DNA from: Sphingomonadales bacterium
GTDB taxonomy: Bacteria; Pseudomonadota; Alphaproteobacteria; Sphingomonadales; Sphingomonadaceae
Reading direction: 5' to 3'
Length of the DNA: 64,000 bases
NCBI GenBank assembly: GCA_027491235.1
Contig: JAIXWO010000021.1
Span: 248,001 to 312,000 of the forward strand
A program made the position numbers and the translations under genes. Of this stretch, positions 50,944-60,407 are shown one piece after another. The notes beneath the pieces were generated by a model that saw only the letters and a program-made list of their open reading frames with translations, did not search any database and had not been told where the DNA came from. How positions within the stretch are numbered: the first letter of the stretch is position 1; every line of letters begins with the position of its first letter.

Positions 50944-52140
50944 TTAGATCACACCCTTTTCCACCATGGCGTCAAGCTCCGCGGCACCAAGGCCGAGCAA
51001 CTCGCCATAAATCTCCGCATTATGCTGCCCGACCTTTGACGGAGCCGCGCGCCGGACGCTGCCGGGGGTGGCGGAGAATTTGGGGAAGCTCGACTGCATC
51101 TTGAGCGGACCGAAACGTTCCGTCTCCACTTCGATGATCGCTTCGCGCGCTTGAAAATGCGGGTCTTCCAGCATGTCAGGCGCACGGTAAACGCGACCGG
51201 CGGGGATGGAGTGTTCGATCATCAGCGTGTCGACATCATCGACAGTCAGCGTCTTGGTCCAATCGTTGATGAGCGCATCCAGCTCATCCTGATTTTCGCC
51301 GCGCGCCAGATGTGTCGCATAGCGCGGATCATCGCCCAGTTCAGGGCGGCCCATCGCATCGGCCAGCCGCTTCCAGAGCGAGTCCTTATTGGCGCCGATC
51401 ATGAACTCGCCGTCTTTGCAGCTATAGACGTTGGACGGGGCAATGCCCTTCAACACGGAACCTGAACGTTCGCGGATCAGGCCCATACGGTCATATTCAG
51501 GCACGAGCCCTTCCATGACCTGAAGCACGCTTTCATAAAGCGCGGCATCAATCACCTGCCCCTTGCCGGACCGGTCCCGCTCATGCAGCGCCGCCAGCAC
51601 GCCCATGCAGCCATAGGTTGCCGTTAGCGTATCGCCGATGGACACGCCCATGCGGCTGGGCGGGAGGTTTGGTTCCCCTACAATATAGCGCCAGCCGCCC
51701 ATCGCTTCACCGATGCCGCCAAAACCGGCGCGGTTGGAATAAGGGCCAGTCTGCCCATAGCCGGACATGCGCGCGATGATGAGACCGGGGAATTCCGCCA
51801 GCAGAATGTCAGGCCCAAGGCCCCATTTCTCCATCGTGCCGGGCTTGAAATTCTCGATGAGAACATCCGCCTGCGCGATCAGACGCTTCACCAGCGCCTG
51901 ACCTTCGGGCACGCGCAGATTGGCACTCACTGACCGCTTGTTGCGGGCGATAACTTCCCACTGGACCTTCTGGTCGCCCTGCCCCCATTCGCGCATCGGA
52001 TCGCCCGTAACCGGCGGTTCAACCTTGATGACGTCGGCGCCCATGTCGCCAAGCAATTGCCCGCAGAAAGGCCCGGCCAGCAGCTGGCCGAGTTCAACGA
52101 CGCGAATATCCTTCAACGCACCCGTGTTCACAACAGTCAC
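50944..52140 (-). CDS. class III (CaiB/BaiF) CoA transferase
   Basis: A 398-residue protein from the GTG at 52140. IRVVELGQLLAGPFCGQLLGDMGADVIKVEPP at the start, NKRSVSANL, and the catalytic-Asp region GVSIGDTLTATYGCMGVLAAL are the family signatures. Such enzymes move CoA from succinyl-CoA or another donor to a carboxylic acid. The start overlaps the hyuB stop as GTGA, so it is the last gene of the GntR-hyu operon. Probable role: to activate the carboxylic acid made by the upstream enzymes. Confidence 0.93.
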   Translation of the reverse strand: MTVVNTGALKDIRVVELGQLLAGPFCGQLLGDMGADVIKVEPPVTGDPMREWGQGDQKVQWEVIARNKRSVSANLRVPEGQALVKRLIAQADVLIENFKPGTMEKWGLGPDILLAEFPGLIIARMSGYGQTGPYSNRAGFGGIGEAMGGWRYIVGEPNLPPSRMGVSIGDTLTATYGCMGVLAALHERDRSGKGQVIDAALYESVLQVMEGLVPEYDRMGLIRERSGSVLKGIAPSNVYSCKDGEFMIGANKDSLWKRLADAMGRPELGDDPRYATHLARGENQDELDALINDWTKTLTVDDVDTLMIEHSIPAGRVYRAPDMLEDPHFQAREAIIEVETERFGPLKMQSSFPKFSATPGSVRRAAPSKVGQHNAEIYGELLGLGAAELDAMVEKGVI

Positions 52141-54023
52141 TCTGCGGCCTCCAGATGCTGCCAGACAGGCTGGACAGGCGCGGGCAGGCCCGTTTCTGCC
52201 AGACAATTGGCGCGCAGCACCTCAATGCCGGGGCCAGAGTTGAACAGCAGGAGTTCGCCGCGCGACGCACGCATGTCAGCGCGCAGCTTATCGGTGGCCG
52301 CTGCATCCACGACGCCGGACGCATCGACAACCACGCCATAATCACGCGCACCTTCAGGCGTGACGAGACCCTGTATGATCTCCTTGGCGACCAAGGCCGG
52401 GTCGCGCTCCAGCGCGTCGCCCCAGCCACCGCCACCCCAGGTGATGAAGTGCAGCTGATCATCGACCTGAACATCGATATCTTCGACCTTGTTGCCGATG
52501 ATGATCTGGGTGCCGTCCGCCTTTTCGAGGATCTTGCGCGCGCGCTTGCCGGGTTCACCGCCATTCACGCCCCATGGGGGCACGAACCAGCGGTCATCAT
52601 GGATGGAGATCGTGCCGGCCGACAGGAAACGGTAGGTCATGTGGATGCCATTACCGCCCCGATGGAGGCCAGCCCCTCCTGAATCCGGCTCGGTCTCATA
52701 GCGTTCAATGATCATCGGGAAGTAGCGTTCCAGAAACTCATTGGGCACATTGGTGAAGCCGGGCCAGAGCGAGTGGCCGTCCGGCCCGTCGCCCAAAGGA
52801 CGCCCTGGGATGCCGCCAAAGCCGATCTGGAACAGCTGGAACCAGGCATTGCCCTTGCCGGGGCGCTGATCATTGCCCGAATAGAACAGATGCGGCGACG
52901 AGGAGAAGCCGGCTGCGTTCAGGAATTCCGGCGTCTTCTGACCGAGCAGGCCGCCCAGAATGTCAAAGATGCGGCCCAAAGCATGGGTGCGGCCCGAAAG
53001 CGCTGCCGGGAATTTCGGCTTGAGCAGCGACCCTTCGGGGATGCGGACGTCGATCAGATCATAGAAGCCGTCGTTGAACAGGATCTGCGGATCGAAGACC
53101 ATGATCATGTAGATGCCGAAGAACATCTTGAACATGTTCTCGTTCAAATAGAAGTTGATCGAAGCAATCGACTGCGGATCGGTGCCGTCGAAATCGAGGA
53201 TGACGACCTCACCTTCGCGGCGCATCGTGCACTTGATGCGGTAGGGGCCAAAGCCCATGCCGTCGTCGCAGATATAATCCTCAAAGCTCACCGGCTCTTC
53301 GCTGACGGCCTGGCTCAATAGCGTCTTCATCGCGCGGTGGTTGCGTGCAAGCAGTTCCTGCGTGGCCGAGACGTAGACGTCATCGCCAAAGCGCTCTGCC
53401 ATTTCGACCACACGACGGGCAGCGACGCGGCAGGATGCGATGAGCGCGTTCAAATCCGCGGCACACCAGTCCGGCTTGCGGGTCTGGTGCATGACGAGCT
53501 TCATCAGGTCGTCATTGTATTCGCCCTTCTTCCAGATTTTAACCGGAGGAATGCGGACGCCCTCTTCAAAGATGGAGCGGGCGTTGATCGGCATGGAGCC
53601 AACGACCTTGCCGCCAATGTCGGACTGGTGGCCGAACATCGAGGTATAGGCGATCAGGCGGCCATCCTTGAACACCGGCAACAGCACCAGCCAGTCATTG
53701 GAATGGCTGACCGCCCCGCCGACCGAATAGGGGTCGGACAGGAAGATCATGTCGCCGTCTTCCAGCGTGCCTTCATAATTGTCGAGGAAGCCGCCGATGA
53801 AGCTGCCGAACTGGCCGACGATCATCTTGCCGGTATGGTCGGCGATCAGCGGGAAGGCGTCGCCCTGTTCGCGGATGCCCGGCGACATGGCGGTGCGCAC
53901 AAGTGTGGCATCCATTTCAACGCGCGCATTGCGCAGCGCGTTTTCCATGATGTCGAGGGTGACCGGATCAATGGCCACCTTCTTGAACGGCGTGGTGTTG
54001 GTCTGAACGATTGTTGCAGGCAT
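52137..54023 (-). CDS. hydantoinase B/oxoprolinase family protein
   Basis: A 628-residue protein from the ATG at 54023 (MPATIVQTNTTPFKKVAIDP). ITLDIMENALRNARVEMDATLVRTA-type N-terminus, FLSDPYSVGGAVSHSNDW, and SLLKPKFPAALSGRTHALGRI belong to the HyuB/acetone-carboxylase-beta family. It works as a complex with HyuA in ATP-dependent opening of cyclic amides, or in carboxylation of ketones in relatives. The catalytic direction cannot be read from sequence. It is 16 nt from hyuA and overlaps the CoA transferase. Confidence 0.92.
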   Translation of the reverse strand: MPATIVQTNTTPFKKVAIDPVTLDIMENALRNARVEMDATLVRTAMSPGIREQGDAFPLIADHTGKMIVGQFGSFIGGFLDNYEGTLEDGDMIFLSDPYSVGGAVSHSNDWLVLLPVFKDGRLIAYTSMFGHQSDIGGKVVGSMPINARSIFEEGVRIPPVKIWKKGEYNDDLMKLVMHQTRKPDWCAADLNALIASCRVAARRVVEMAERFGDDVYVSATQELLARNHRAMKTLLSQAVSEEPVSFEDYICDDGMGFGPYRIKCTMRREGEVVILDFDGTDPQSIASINFYLNENMFKMFFGIYMIMVFDPQILFNDGFYDLIDVRIPEGSLLKPKFPAALSGRTHALGRIFDILGGLLGQKTPEFLNAAGFSSSPHLFYSGNDQRPGKGNAWFQLFQIGFGGIPGRPLGDGPDGHSLWPGFTNVPNEFLERYFPMIIERYETEPDSGGAGLHRGGNGIHMTYRFLSAGTISIHDDRWFVPPWGVNGGEPGKRARKILEKADGTQIIIGNKVEDIDVQVDDQLHFITWGGGGWGDALERDPALVAKEIIQGLVTPEGARDYGVVVDASGVVDAAATDKLRADMRASRGELLLFNSGPGIEVLRANCLAETGLPAPVQPVWQHLEAAE

Positions 54024-54039
54024 GGTTGTGTCCCTTCCG

Positions 54040-56088
54040 TCAGGCCAGATTGATGAGGATGTTGCCGACAGAGTCGACAGTGCCGACGCAATCGGATTCG
54101 ATGAGCGTCGTGGAGTCCATTTCACAGACGATGGCAGGTCCGGGGATGATATCCCCCGCCTTCAGCAGCGCCCGGTCATAGATGACCGCAGCATGTTCAC
54201 GACCGTCCATCCAGAGCGTGTGATCGCGCAACTTGGCGGCTGACGGATCACCATTGCCCTGTTCGAGCGGTGCCGCCGGCAGATCAAGCGCACGGCCCAA
54301 GGCCACGGCGCGCAGGTTCACGATTTCGTGCGGGGTGTCCATGTTGAAGGTGAAGAGGCGTTTATGCTCTTCATCAAAGCGGCCAAGAATGCCGGCAATG
54401 CCTTCTGCCGCAAGCAGATCAGCCGAGATCGTCAACGGCACTTCAAACGCTTGGCCCGCATAGCGGACATCGACCTCAAACGCGGTCGTGATCTCATCTG
54501 CGGGAACACCGTCGGACAGGAGTTCGCCCGTCACCTGCTCGGCCATTTCAGCGAGCACCGCAACCAGATCTTCGGGCTTGGTGTCTTGCGCCAGACGCGA
54601 CCATGAGCGCGCGGTTTCCGTCCGCATCCGGGTGGTCGCATCGCCGAGTGCACACAGCACGCCGGGGCTGACCGGTGAGATGGCAGGCCAGCTGCCCATC
54701 AGCTTGGCGACCGCGTTCACATGGAGAGGTCCGGCCCCGCCAAAGCCCATCACCGCGAAGTCGCGCGGATCATAGCCCTGCTGGACCGAGATCATGCGGA
54801 GCGCGCCAAACATGTTTTCGTTGACGATGTCGATGATGCCGCGTGCCGCCGCCATCAGGTCAATGCCAAGCGCATCAGCGATGGTCTGCACGGCCGCCTT
54901 AGCGCCCTCGCGATCAAGCTTGAACGTGCCGCCGAGCAGATTTTCCGGCAAATAGCCGAGCACGACATTGGCATCCGTTACAGTCGGGGCGACGCCGCCT
55001 TTGCCATAAGCGACCGGACCCGGCACGGCGCCGGCTGATTGCGGGCCGACGCGCAAAGCGCGGGTCAGTTCCGGCACATAGGCGATCGAACCACCGCCTG
55101 CGCCAACGGTCTTCACATCAAGCGCCGAGGCGCGGACGGAGAGGTGGCCGACTTCGGTGGTCCGTTGGCGGCGGGGCTCCAGATTTTCAATCAGGGCCAC
55201 GTCGGTGCTGGTGCCGCCGACGTCGAGCGTCAGGATGTTCTTGATGCCGGCATTGCGGCCAACCCAGATGGCGCCGGTGACGCCGCCGGCCGGACCCGAC
55301 ATCAGGATGCTGACCGGATGCTCTTCGGCCTTTTCCGCGCTCATCAGGCCGCCATCAGACCGGAGCAGCGACAGCTTGCCTGTCATGCCTTCCTTGGCCA
55401 GACGGTTGCGCAGGTTTGACACATATTTGCCGACGACCGGGCGCACCGATGCGTTGGCAACCGTCGTCAGGGTCCGCTCATATTCCTGCATTTCGGGCAG
55501 GACTTCATGGCTGAGCGAGACGGGGATGCCCGGCAGCACTTCAGCTGCGATCTTGCCGATGCGGGCTTCGTGCGCGCCGCTGGCATAAGCATTGATCAGG
55601 CTGACGGTGATGGCTTCAACGCCTTGGCCTTTGAGATAGGTCAACTGGGTGCGGACATCGGCTTCGTCGAGCGGGCGGACTTCTTTGCCTTCGGCATTCA
55701 TGCGGCCCTTGACGGTGACGGTGTTCTCAAGCGCGGCCAGCGGCTGCGGCTTGGGCCAGATGATCCATGCGGCAAGACCGCCGGGCACGAAGCTGCGCGC
55801 GATCTGCATGATGTCGCGATAGCCTTCGGTCGTGACGAGGCCGACCTTGGCGCCCTTGCCTTCCAGCACGGCATTGGTCGCAACCGTTGTGCCGTGGAGG
55901 AAATAGTCGATCTGATTGGCAGCCACACCGGCATCGGCGCAGATGGCTGTTACGCCATTCAAAATGCCTTCAGAGGAATCATGCGGCGTCGACGGTGTCT
56001 TGTGCCGCCAGAATGCACCCGTCGCTGTGTCGAACAGCAGGAGATCGGTAAATGTACCGCCGACATCCACACCCAAACGATAACCCAT
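54040..56088 (-). CDS. hydantoinase A/oxoprolinase family protein
   Basis: A 682-residue protein. RLGVDVGGTFTDLLLFD (4-20) and ILTLDVGGTSTDVALIEN are the two ASKHA-type phosphate loops of HyuA, and FLHGTTVATNAVLEGKGA and VNENMFGALRMISVQQGYDPRDFAVMGFGGAGPLH are typical. It is the ATP-binding partner of HyuB. A neighbouring HMG-CoA-lyase gene and a CoA transferase suggest a carbon-backbone catabolic pathway. The substrate is not known. Confidence 0.92.
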   Translation of the reverse strand: MGYRLGVDVGGTFTDLLLFDTATGAFWRHKTPSTPHDSSEGILNGVTAICADAGVAANQIDYFLHGTTVATNAVLEGKGAKVGLVTTEGYRDIMQIARSFVPGGLAAWIIWPKPQPLAALENTVTVKGRMNAEGKEVRPLDEADVRTQLTYLKGQGVEAITVSLINAYASGAHEARIGKIAAEVLPGIPVSLSHEVLPEMQEYERTLTTVANASVRPVVGKYVSNLRNRLAKEGMTGKLSLLRSDGGLMSAEKAEEHPVSILMSGPAGGVTGAIWVGRNAGIKNILTLDVGGTSTDVALIENLEPRRQRTTEVGHLSVRASALDVKTVGAGGGSIAYVPELTRALRVGPQSAGAVPGPVAYGKGGVAPTVTDANVVLGYLPENLLGGTFKLDREGAKAAVQTIADALGIDLMAAARGIIDIVNENMFGALRMISVQQGYDPRDFAVMGFGGAGPLHVNAVAKLMGSWPAISPVSPGVLCALGDATTRMRTETARSWSRLAQDTKPEDLVAVLAEMAEQVTGELLSDGVPADEITTAFEVDVRYAGQAFEVPLTISADLLAAEGIAGILGRFDEEHKRLFTFNMDTPHEIVNLRAVALGRALDLPAAPLEQGNGDPSAAKLRDHTLWMDGREHAAVIYDRALLKAGDIIPGPAIVCEMDSTTLIESDCVGTVDSVGNILINLA

Positions 56089-56106
56089 GGATCGAAAGTC
56101 CCTTCT

Positions 56107-57015
56107 TTATGCCTGTTTGGGGAAAGGCGGCGCCTTGGCCACCATGCCCGGAAGTGTGCGTTGCATGATCTCGCCCAGCCAGTGATTGGCCGAAACGAGC
56201 GCGGAAAGATCAAGGCCGGTGCGCACGCCTGCGCGCTCCAGCATATAAACGACGTCTTCAGTGGAGACATTGCCCGCAGCACCCGGAGCAAAGGGGCAGC
56301 CGCCAAGACCGCCGATCGAGGCGTCAATGGTCACGGCACCCGCCGCAATCGCGGCCCACACATTGGCGAGGCCCGTGCCACGCGTATTATGGAAATGAAC
56401 GCGCACCGGGATGTGCGGGACTGCGGCCCGAACCTTAGCGACCAGCGCTGAAACCTGCGCCGGATTGCCGACGCCGATCGTATCGGCAAGGCCAATCTCG
56501 ACAGGCCCGGCCTCTGCCAGCGCAACCGCCATGGCCACCACACGGTCCTGCGCCACTTCGCCCTCAAACGGGCAGCCGAAAGACGCGCCGATGGTCACTT
56601 GGCCCGTCTTGCCCGCGGCCTGTGACAGGGCGATGATCTGTTTGGCAGCGTCGACCGACCCGTCGCTTGTCTGGCCCTGATTGGCCATGGCAAAGCTGTC
56701 AGTAGACACGGCCACAGCACCCAATTGGTCAATCCGTCCGGTGGCGAGCGCCCGCGTCGCACCGCGCGCATTCATGACAAGGCCGATAAAGGTCACGTCG
56801 TTGCGCTCGGGAAGGCCTTCACAGACGGCTTCTGCGTCGGCCATCTGCGGCACAGCCTTGGGATTGACGAAGCTCGTCACCTCAATCCGGCGCGATCCCG
56901 CAGCGATGGCGCGCTCAATCAGCGCGATCTTGTCCGCCGTTTCGATTAGCGTCTTTTCATTCTGGAGGCCATCGCGCGGGGCGACTTCGACCATTTCGAT
57001 CTGATCGGGACCCAT
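56107..57015 (-). CDS. hydroxymethylglutaryl-CoA lyase-family enzyme
   Basis: A 302-residue TIM-barrel of the DRE-TIM metallolyase superfamily. EMVEVAPRDGLQNEK (7-21), HFHNTRGTGLAN with the metal HxH, and GGLGGCPFAPGAAGN with the catalytic Cys are exactly HMG-CoA-lyase features. It would cleave a 3-hydroxy-3-methyl-acyl-CoA to acetyl-CoA plus a keto acid. Overlaps the GntR gene as TAATG, so it is controlled with it. Confidence 0.93.
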   Translation of the reverse strand: MGPDQIEMVEVAPRDGLQNEKTLIETADKIALIERAIAAGSRRIEVTSFVNPKAVPQMADAEAVCEGLPERNDVTFIGLVMNARGATRALATGRIDQLGAVAVSTDSFAMANQGQTSDGSVDAAKQIIALSQAAGKTGQVTIGASFGCPFEGEVAQDRVVAMAVALAEAGPVEIGLADTIGVGNPAQVSALVAKVRAAVPHIPVRVHFHNTRGTGLANVWAAIAAGAVTIDASIGGLGGCPFAPGAAGNVSTEDVVYMLERAGVRTGLDLSALVSANHWLGEIMQRTLPGMVAKAPPFPKQA

Positions 57016-57683
57016 TATTCGGCAGCCTGCTGCAACTCGCCAGTCAGGCCATGCGCATCGGCATAGGCATGATAGGCTCGCAAAATATGGCTTGTCATAA
57101 TGGACTTAGCCCATCCGCCATCCCGGCGGGCAAAGGCGGCAATCAGCTCGTCATGTTCACTATGCGACCTGTGGAGGGCCTCGCGGCTGTAGTGATGCGC
57201 CGTGCGCCAGACGACCGGCTGTTCAATCAGCGTCCCCAGCAGCGAGGCGAGCCGCCGCGATCCTGCCACTTCAAGAATGACGGCATGAAACTCCCGGTTG
57301 CCTTCCAAAAAGCCGCCAACGTCGGGCACGGGCTTCATGATCGCGTCGGCAATCTGGCGATTCGCATCGCGAATGCGGGTCAGCGCGCCCTCCGTCATCT
57401 GGTCGGCCGCGCGCCGTGCTGCTTCTGCCTCCAAGATCGACCGCAGCTCAAAAGCATCGGCCACATCGTCCAGGGACCAGTCGGCAACAAAGCTGCGCTG
57501 CGTGTCCGTGCGCACAACAAGAAGGTCGGATTCCAGCCGTCGCAGCGCATCACGCACCGGGGTCCGCGAGACGCCACACTTCTCGGCGAGGGCCTCTTCC
57601 ACCACCTGCGCACCCGCCGGCAATTCGCCTGACAGGATCATGCTGCGGATGGCCTCGAAGGCGCGATCGGAAGCGCGCGACAT
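57015..57683 (-). CDS. GntR/FadR-type transcription regulator
   Basis: A 222-residue regulator from the ATG at 57683, preceded by GGGAG; a TTG at 57695 is possible. N-terminal winged helix (about 5-70; AFEAIRSMILSGELPAGAQVVEEALAEKCGVSRTPVRDALRRLE) and C-terminal FCD domain (about 85-215) with the metal/ligand His residues in EFHAVIL and HHYSREALHRSHSEHDELI. It heads the catabolic operon, and two TGTATACA sites in the divergent promoter region are its likely operators. Confidence 0.93.
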   Translation of the reverse strand: MSRASDRAFEAIRSMILSGELPAGAQVVEEALAEKCGVSRTPVRDALRRLESDLLVVRTDTQRSFVADWSLDDVADAFELRSILEAEAARRAADQMTEGALTRIRDANRQIADAIMKPVPDVGGFLEGNREFHAVILEVAGSRRLASLLGTLIEQPVVWRTAHHYSREALHRSHSEHDELIAAFARRDGGWAKSIMTSHILRAYHAYADAHGLTGELQQAAE

Positions 57684-57715
57684 CTCTACTCCCAAAAAAC
57701 TTGACCAGAGCTATT

Positions 57716-57723
57716 TGTATACA
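57716..57723. promoter_or_regulatory. TGTATACA palindrome, candidate GntR operator (regulator side)
   Basis: Perfect 8-bp palindrome 33 nt upstream of the GntR start codon, in TTTGTATACATT. The identical core lies at 57812-57819 near the receptor gene. Confidence 0.55.
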
Positions 57724-57811
57724 TTATCCCCTCCTCTCATCAAGTCGCGTTTAAAGGATGAGCCAAAAAGGGGCGCGACAACAAAGATCGGTCAGGGTTT
57801 GCGCTCATGAC

Positions 57812-57819
57812 TGTATACA
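57812..57819. promoter_or_regulatory. TGTATACA palindrome, candidate GntR operator (receptor side)
   Basis: Perfect 8-bp palindrome in ACTGTATACAGG, ending 12 nt before the receptor ATG at 57832. It covers the leader and would block transcription or translation start. Its core equals 57716-57723, spaced 96 nt apart. Confidence 0.55.
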
Positions 57820-57831
57820 GGGAGATACCTA

Positions 57832-60342
57832 ATGACGTTTTCAAAATGGCTTCTCATGTCGACCGCAGGTGCGGTGACGTTCGCCGCCCCGGCCATGGCG
57901 CAAATGACAGACACCGCAACGCCGCAGGCAGAGGGCGAAGACACGATCATCGTCACGGCCCGCCGCCAGAATGAGCGGCTGCAGGATGTTCCGGCCTCGG
58001 TTGCGGTTATCACCGCTGAAGTCATCGGACGCACCGGTGCCACCAAGGCAGAAGATTTCGTCCGCCTGACGCCGGGCATCACGATCGTGACGGGCACGGC
58101 AGAAGCGGGCGACACGCAGATCAACATCCGCGGCATCAACGGCGCACGCGACGCAGAAAGCTCGGTCGCGCTCGTCGTCGACGGCATTTTGAAAACCAAC
58201 ACAGCCCAGCTCAACCAGCCACAGGGCACGTTGCGTCAAGTTGAAATGCTCAAAGGTCCGCAGGGCGCCATTTATGGCCGCAACGCGGCGGCCGGTGCTA
58301 TCGTCATCCAGACGCTGAAGCCGACCGATACACTCACCGGTGCGGCGAAGCTGTCTTACGGCGAGTACAACACCTGGGAATCGACCGCGCACATCGCCGG
58401 GCCGCTCGGCGCGGGCGCCGGCTTCGTGCTGTCAGGCTATGCCAGCAAGTCGGACGGTTTTTACCGCAACGTCTTCACCGATTCGAAGACTGTGGATGAC
58501 AAGCAGAACTGGGCCTTGGATGGCCGCGTCCTGATTGGCGACGGTGGTCCGACGCAGATCGACCTTAAGGCGCGCTATGCCGAATTCAGCGGCGCATCGC
58601 TGCCCTTCAACGCTGCCTTCCACCTGCCCAATTTCGCCGCCGCAAACCCCGCCTTCTACGAAGACGTGAACAAGCACCCGTTCAAATTCTACAACAATAT
58701 CCGTCCGACCAACGACCAGACGAGCCTCGACTTCTCGGCGAAGCTCGATCACGAACTGTCGGACAGCCTGAAGCTTGTTGGCTGGGCGCTGTATTCCGAC
58801 GTCGATCAGGATCTGGTGGCTGACGGCACCTCGGCAGACTTTGCCCGCTTCCTCAGCGCGGCCAACCCTGCCGGTCAGGCTGCTGTTAATGCCTGCTTTG
58901 CCAGCACGGCGGCATTGACAGGTTATCCGGTCAACGCACCGGGCGGCATCGGAGCGATCCCGGTTCCGTTCATCTTTGCGCCGGCCAATGGCTCCACCTT
59001 TGGTCCCTACAGCCCCACGACCTGTGACGGCACGCAATATCAGGTCCGCAAGCAAACCGACTTCAGCACCGAATGGCGCCTGATGGGCGATGCCGGCAAC
59101 ATCAACTGGCAGTTGGGTGCCTATTACCTGCACATCAAGCGCACCGTGGGTGTCAGCCTTGGCGCCGATACCGGCAATGGCGTGATCAAGGCACTCTACA
59201 ACGCGCCGACATCGACCAACCCGACGACGCTGCTTCTCGCCGACCGCTTCAACACCAACGTTTATGCAGCGTTCGGTGCGGTTGAATGGAAGGCCAGCGA
59301 CAAGTTCGATGCCGGTGTTGCCGTGCGCTATGATGTGGAAGACCGCAAAGCCTCTTCGCTTGTGCCAACCGCGACTGATCCGTTCTCCGGCGGCCCGATC
59401 AACCCCGGTCAGGCCTTCGGCGCGCTGACGGACAAGAGCGCAAGCTTCAAGCAGTTCGAACCCAAGGTGACGCTGAGCTACAAGCCCAATGATGACCTCA
59501 ACATCTATGGCAACTGGGGCATCGGCTTCAAATCCGGCGGCTTTAACAACCAGGGATCGGCCCAGCTGATCACCAACAGCTTCGTCAACTTCTTCGGCGC
59601 CAATGTGACGGTGAACGACCAGTATAAGAAGGAATGGTCGAGCGCGTTTGAAGCCGGTGTGAAGGGCAACCTTGCCGACGGCGCGGTGACCTTTGACCTC
59701 GCGGGCTATTACACGCAGGTCCACGACATGCAGTTCTTCGAATTCTTCGTGGGCGGCTTCGGCCTGCTGCGCGTCGTGTCGAACATCGACCGTGTTGACC
59801 TGAAGGGCGTCGAACTCTCCACCACGGTCAAGCCGGTCCGCGGCGTCAAGCTGTTCGGTTCGTTCAACTACACCGACAGCAAGATCAAGCAGAACAGCTC
59901 ACGCCCCTATACGGTTGGCAACAAGTCCCCCTACACAGCGGACTACACGCTGAACGTTGGTGTCGATCTTGACCATGCTGTGTCGGATGATCTGAAGATC
60001 GTCGGTCGTGTTGATTACCGCCTGACCGGCCCGACCTGGTTCCACACCGTGCAGAACCAGTCGATCCCGACGCTGTTCTCCGGCCTGCTGCCGGGCTCCG
60101 CACTCGCGCTTCCGGCCTTTGTCGGTGACGGCAAATATGATGTCGCGAAGCGGAATTCCTTTGGCGTCATGAACGGACGTATCGGCATCCAGTCAGACCG
60201 CTTCGGCCTGGCGGTGTTTGCCAACAACCTGCTCAACAAGCGCTATCTCAACGAAGTCATCACGGCTGTTGAATTTGGCGGTTCGTTTATCACACCGGGC
60301 ACGCGTCGCCTGATCGGTGTGGAAGGCAGCGTGAAGTTCTAA
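57832..60342 (+). CDS. TonB-dependent outer-membrane receptor
   Basis: An 836-residue receptor. Signal peptide MTFSKWLLMSTAGAVTFAAPAMA, TonB-box region EDTIIVTARRQ (about 35-45), plug domain (LQDVPASVAVITAEVI to GAIYGRNAAAGAIVIQTLKP, about 50-160), then a 22-strand barrel ending in the aromatic terminal residue of RLIGVEGSVKF. Such receptors bring large or scarce substrates across the outer membrane. The divergent GntR operon and shared TGTATACA sites suggest it imports the operon's substrate. Confidence 0.94.
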   Translation: MTFSKWLLMSTAGAVTFAAPAMAQMTDTATPQAEGEDTIIVTARRQNERLQDVPASVAVITAEVIGRTGATKAEDFVRLTPGITIVTGTAEAGDTQINIRGINGARDAESSVALVVDGILKTNTAQLNQPQGTLRQVEMLKGPQGAIYGRNAAAGAIVIQTLKPTDTLTGAAKLSYGEYNTWESTAHIAGPLGAGAGFVLSGYASKSDGFYRNVFTDSKTVDDKQNWALDGRVLIGDGGPTQIDLKARYAEFSGASLPFNAAFHLPNFAAANPAFYEDVNKHPFKFYNNIRPTNDQTSLDFSAKLDHELSDSLKLVGWALYSDVDQDLVADGTSADFARFLSAANPAGQAAVNACFASTAALTGYPVNAPGGIGAIPVPFIFAPANGSTFGPYSPTTCDGTQYQVRKQTDFSTEWRLMGDAGNINWQLGAYYLHIKRTVGVSLGADTGNGVIKALYNAPTSTNPTTLLLADRFNTNVYAAFGAVEWKASDKFDAGVAVRYDVEDRKASSLVPTATDPFSGGPINPGQAFGALTDKSASFKQFEPKVTLSYKPNDDLNIYGNWGIGFKSGGFNNQGSAQLITNSFVNFFGANVTVNDQYKKEWSSAFEAGVKGNLADGAVTFDLAGYYTQVHDMQFFEFFVGGFGLLRVVSNIDRVDLKGVELSTTVKPVRGVKLFGSFNYTDSKIKQNSSRPYTVGNKSPYTADYTLNVGVDLDHAVSDDLKIVGRVDYRLTGPTWFHTVQNQSIPTLFSGLLPGSALALPAFVGDGKYDVAKRNSFGVMNGRIGIQSDRFGLAVFANNLLNKRYLNEVITAVEFGGSFITPGTRRLIGVEGSVKF

Positions 60343-60369
60343 AATAGAAGCGCCTTTGGCGTCGCAGAG

Positions 60370-60403
60370 GCCCCGTCCTGTCACCCGACAGGGCGGGGCT
60401 TTT
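60370..60403 (+). terminator. terminator of the TonB-receptor gene
   Basis: GCCCCG / CGGGGC (6 bp), a T-G pair and CCTGTC / GACAGG (6 bp) around a short loop, then TTT. It is 28 nt after the stop. Confidence 0.9.
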
Positions 60404-60407
60404 GCAT

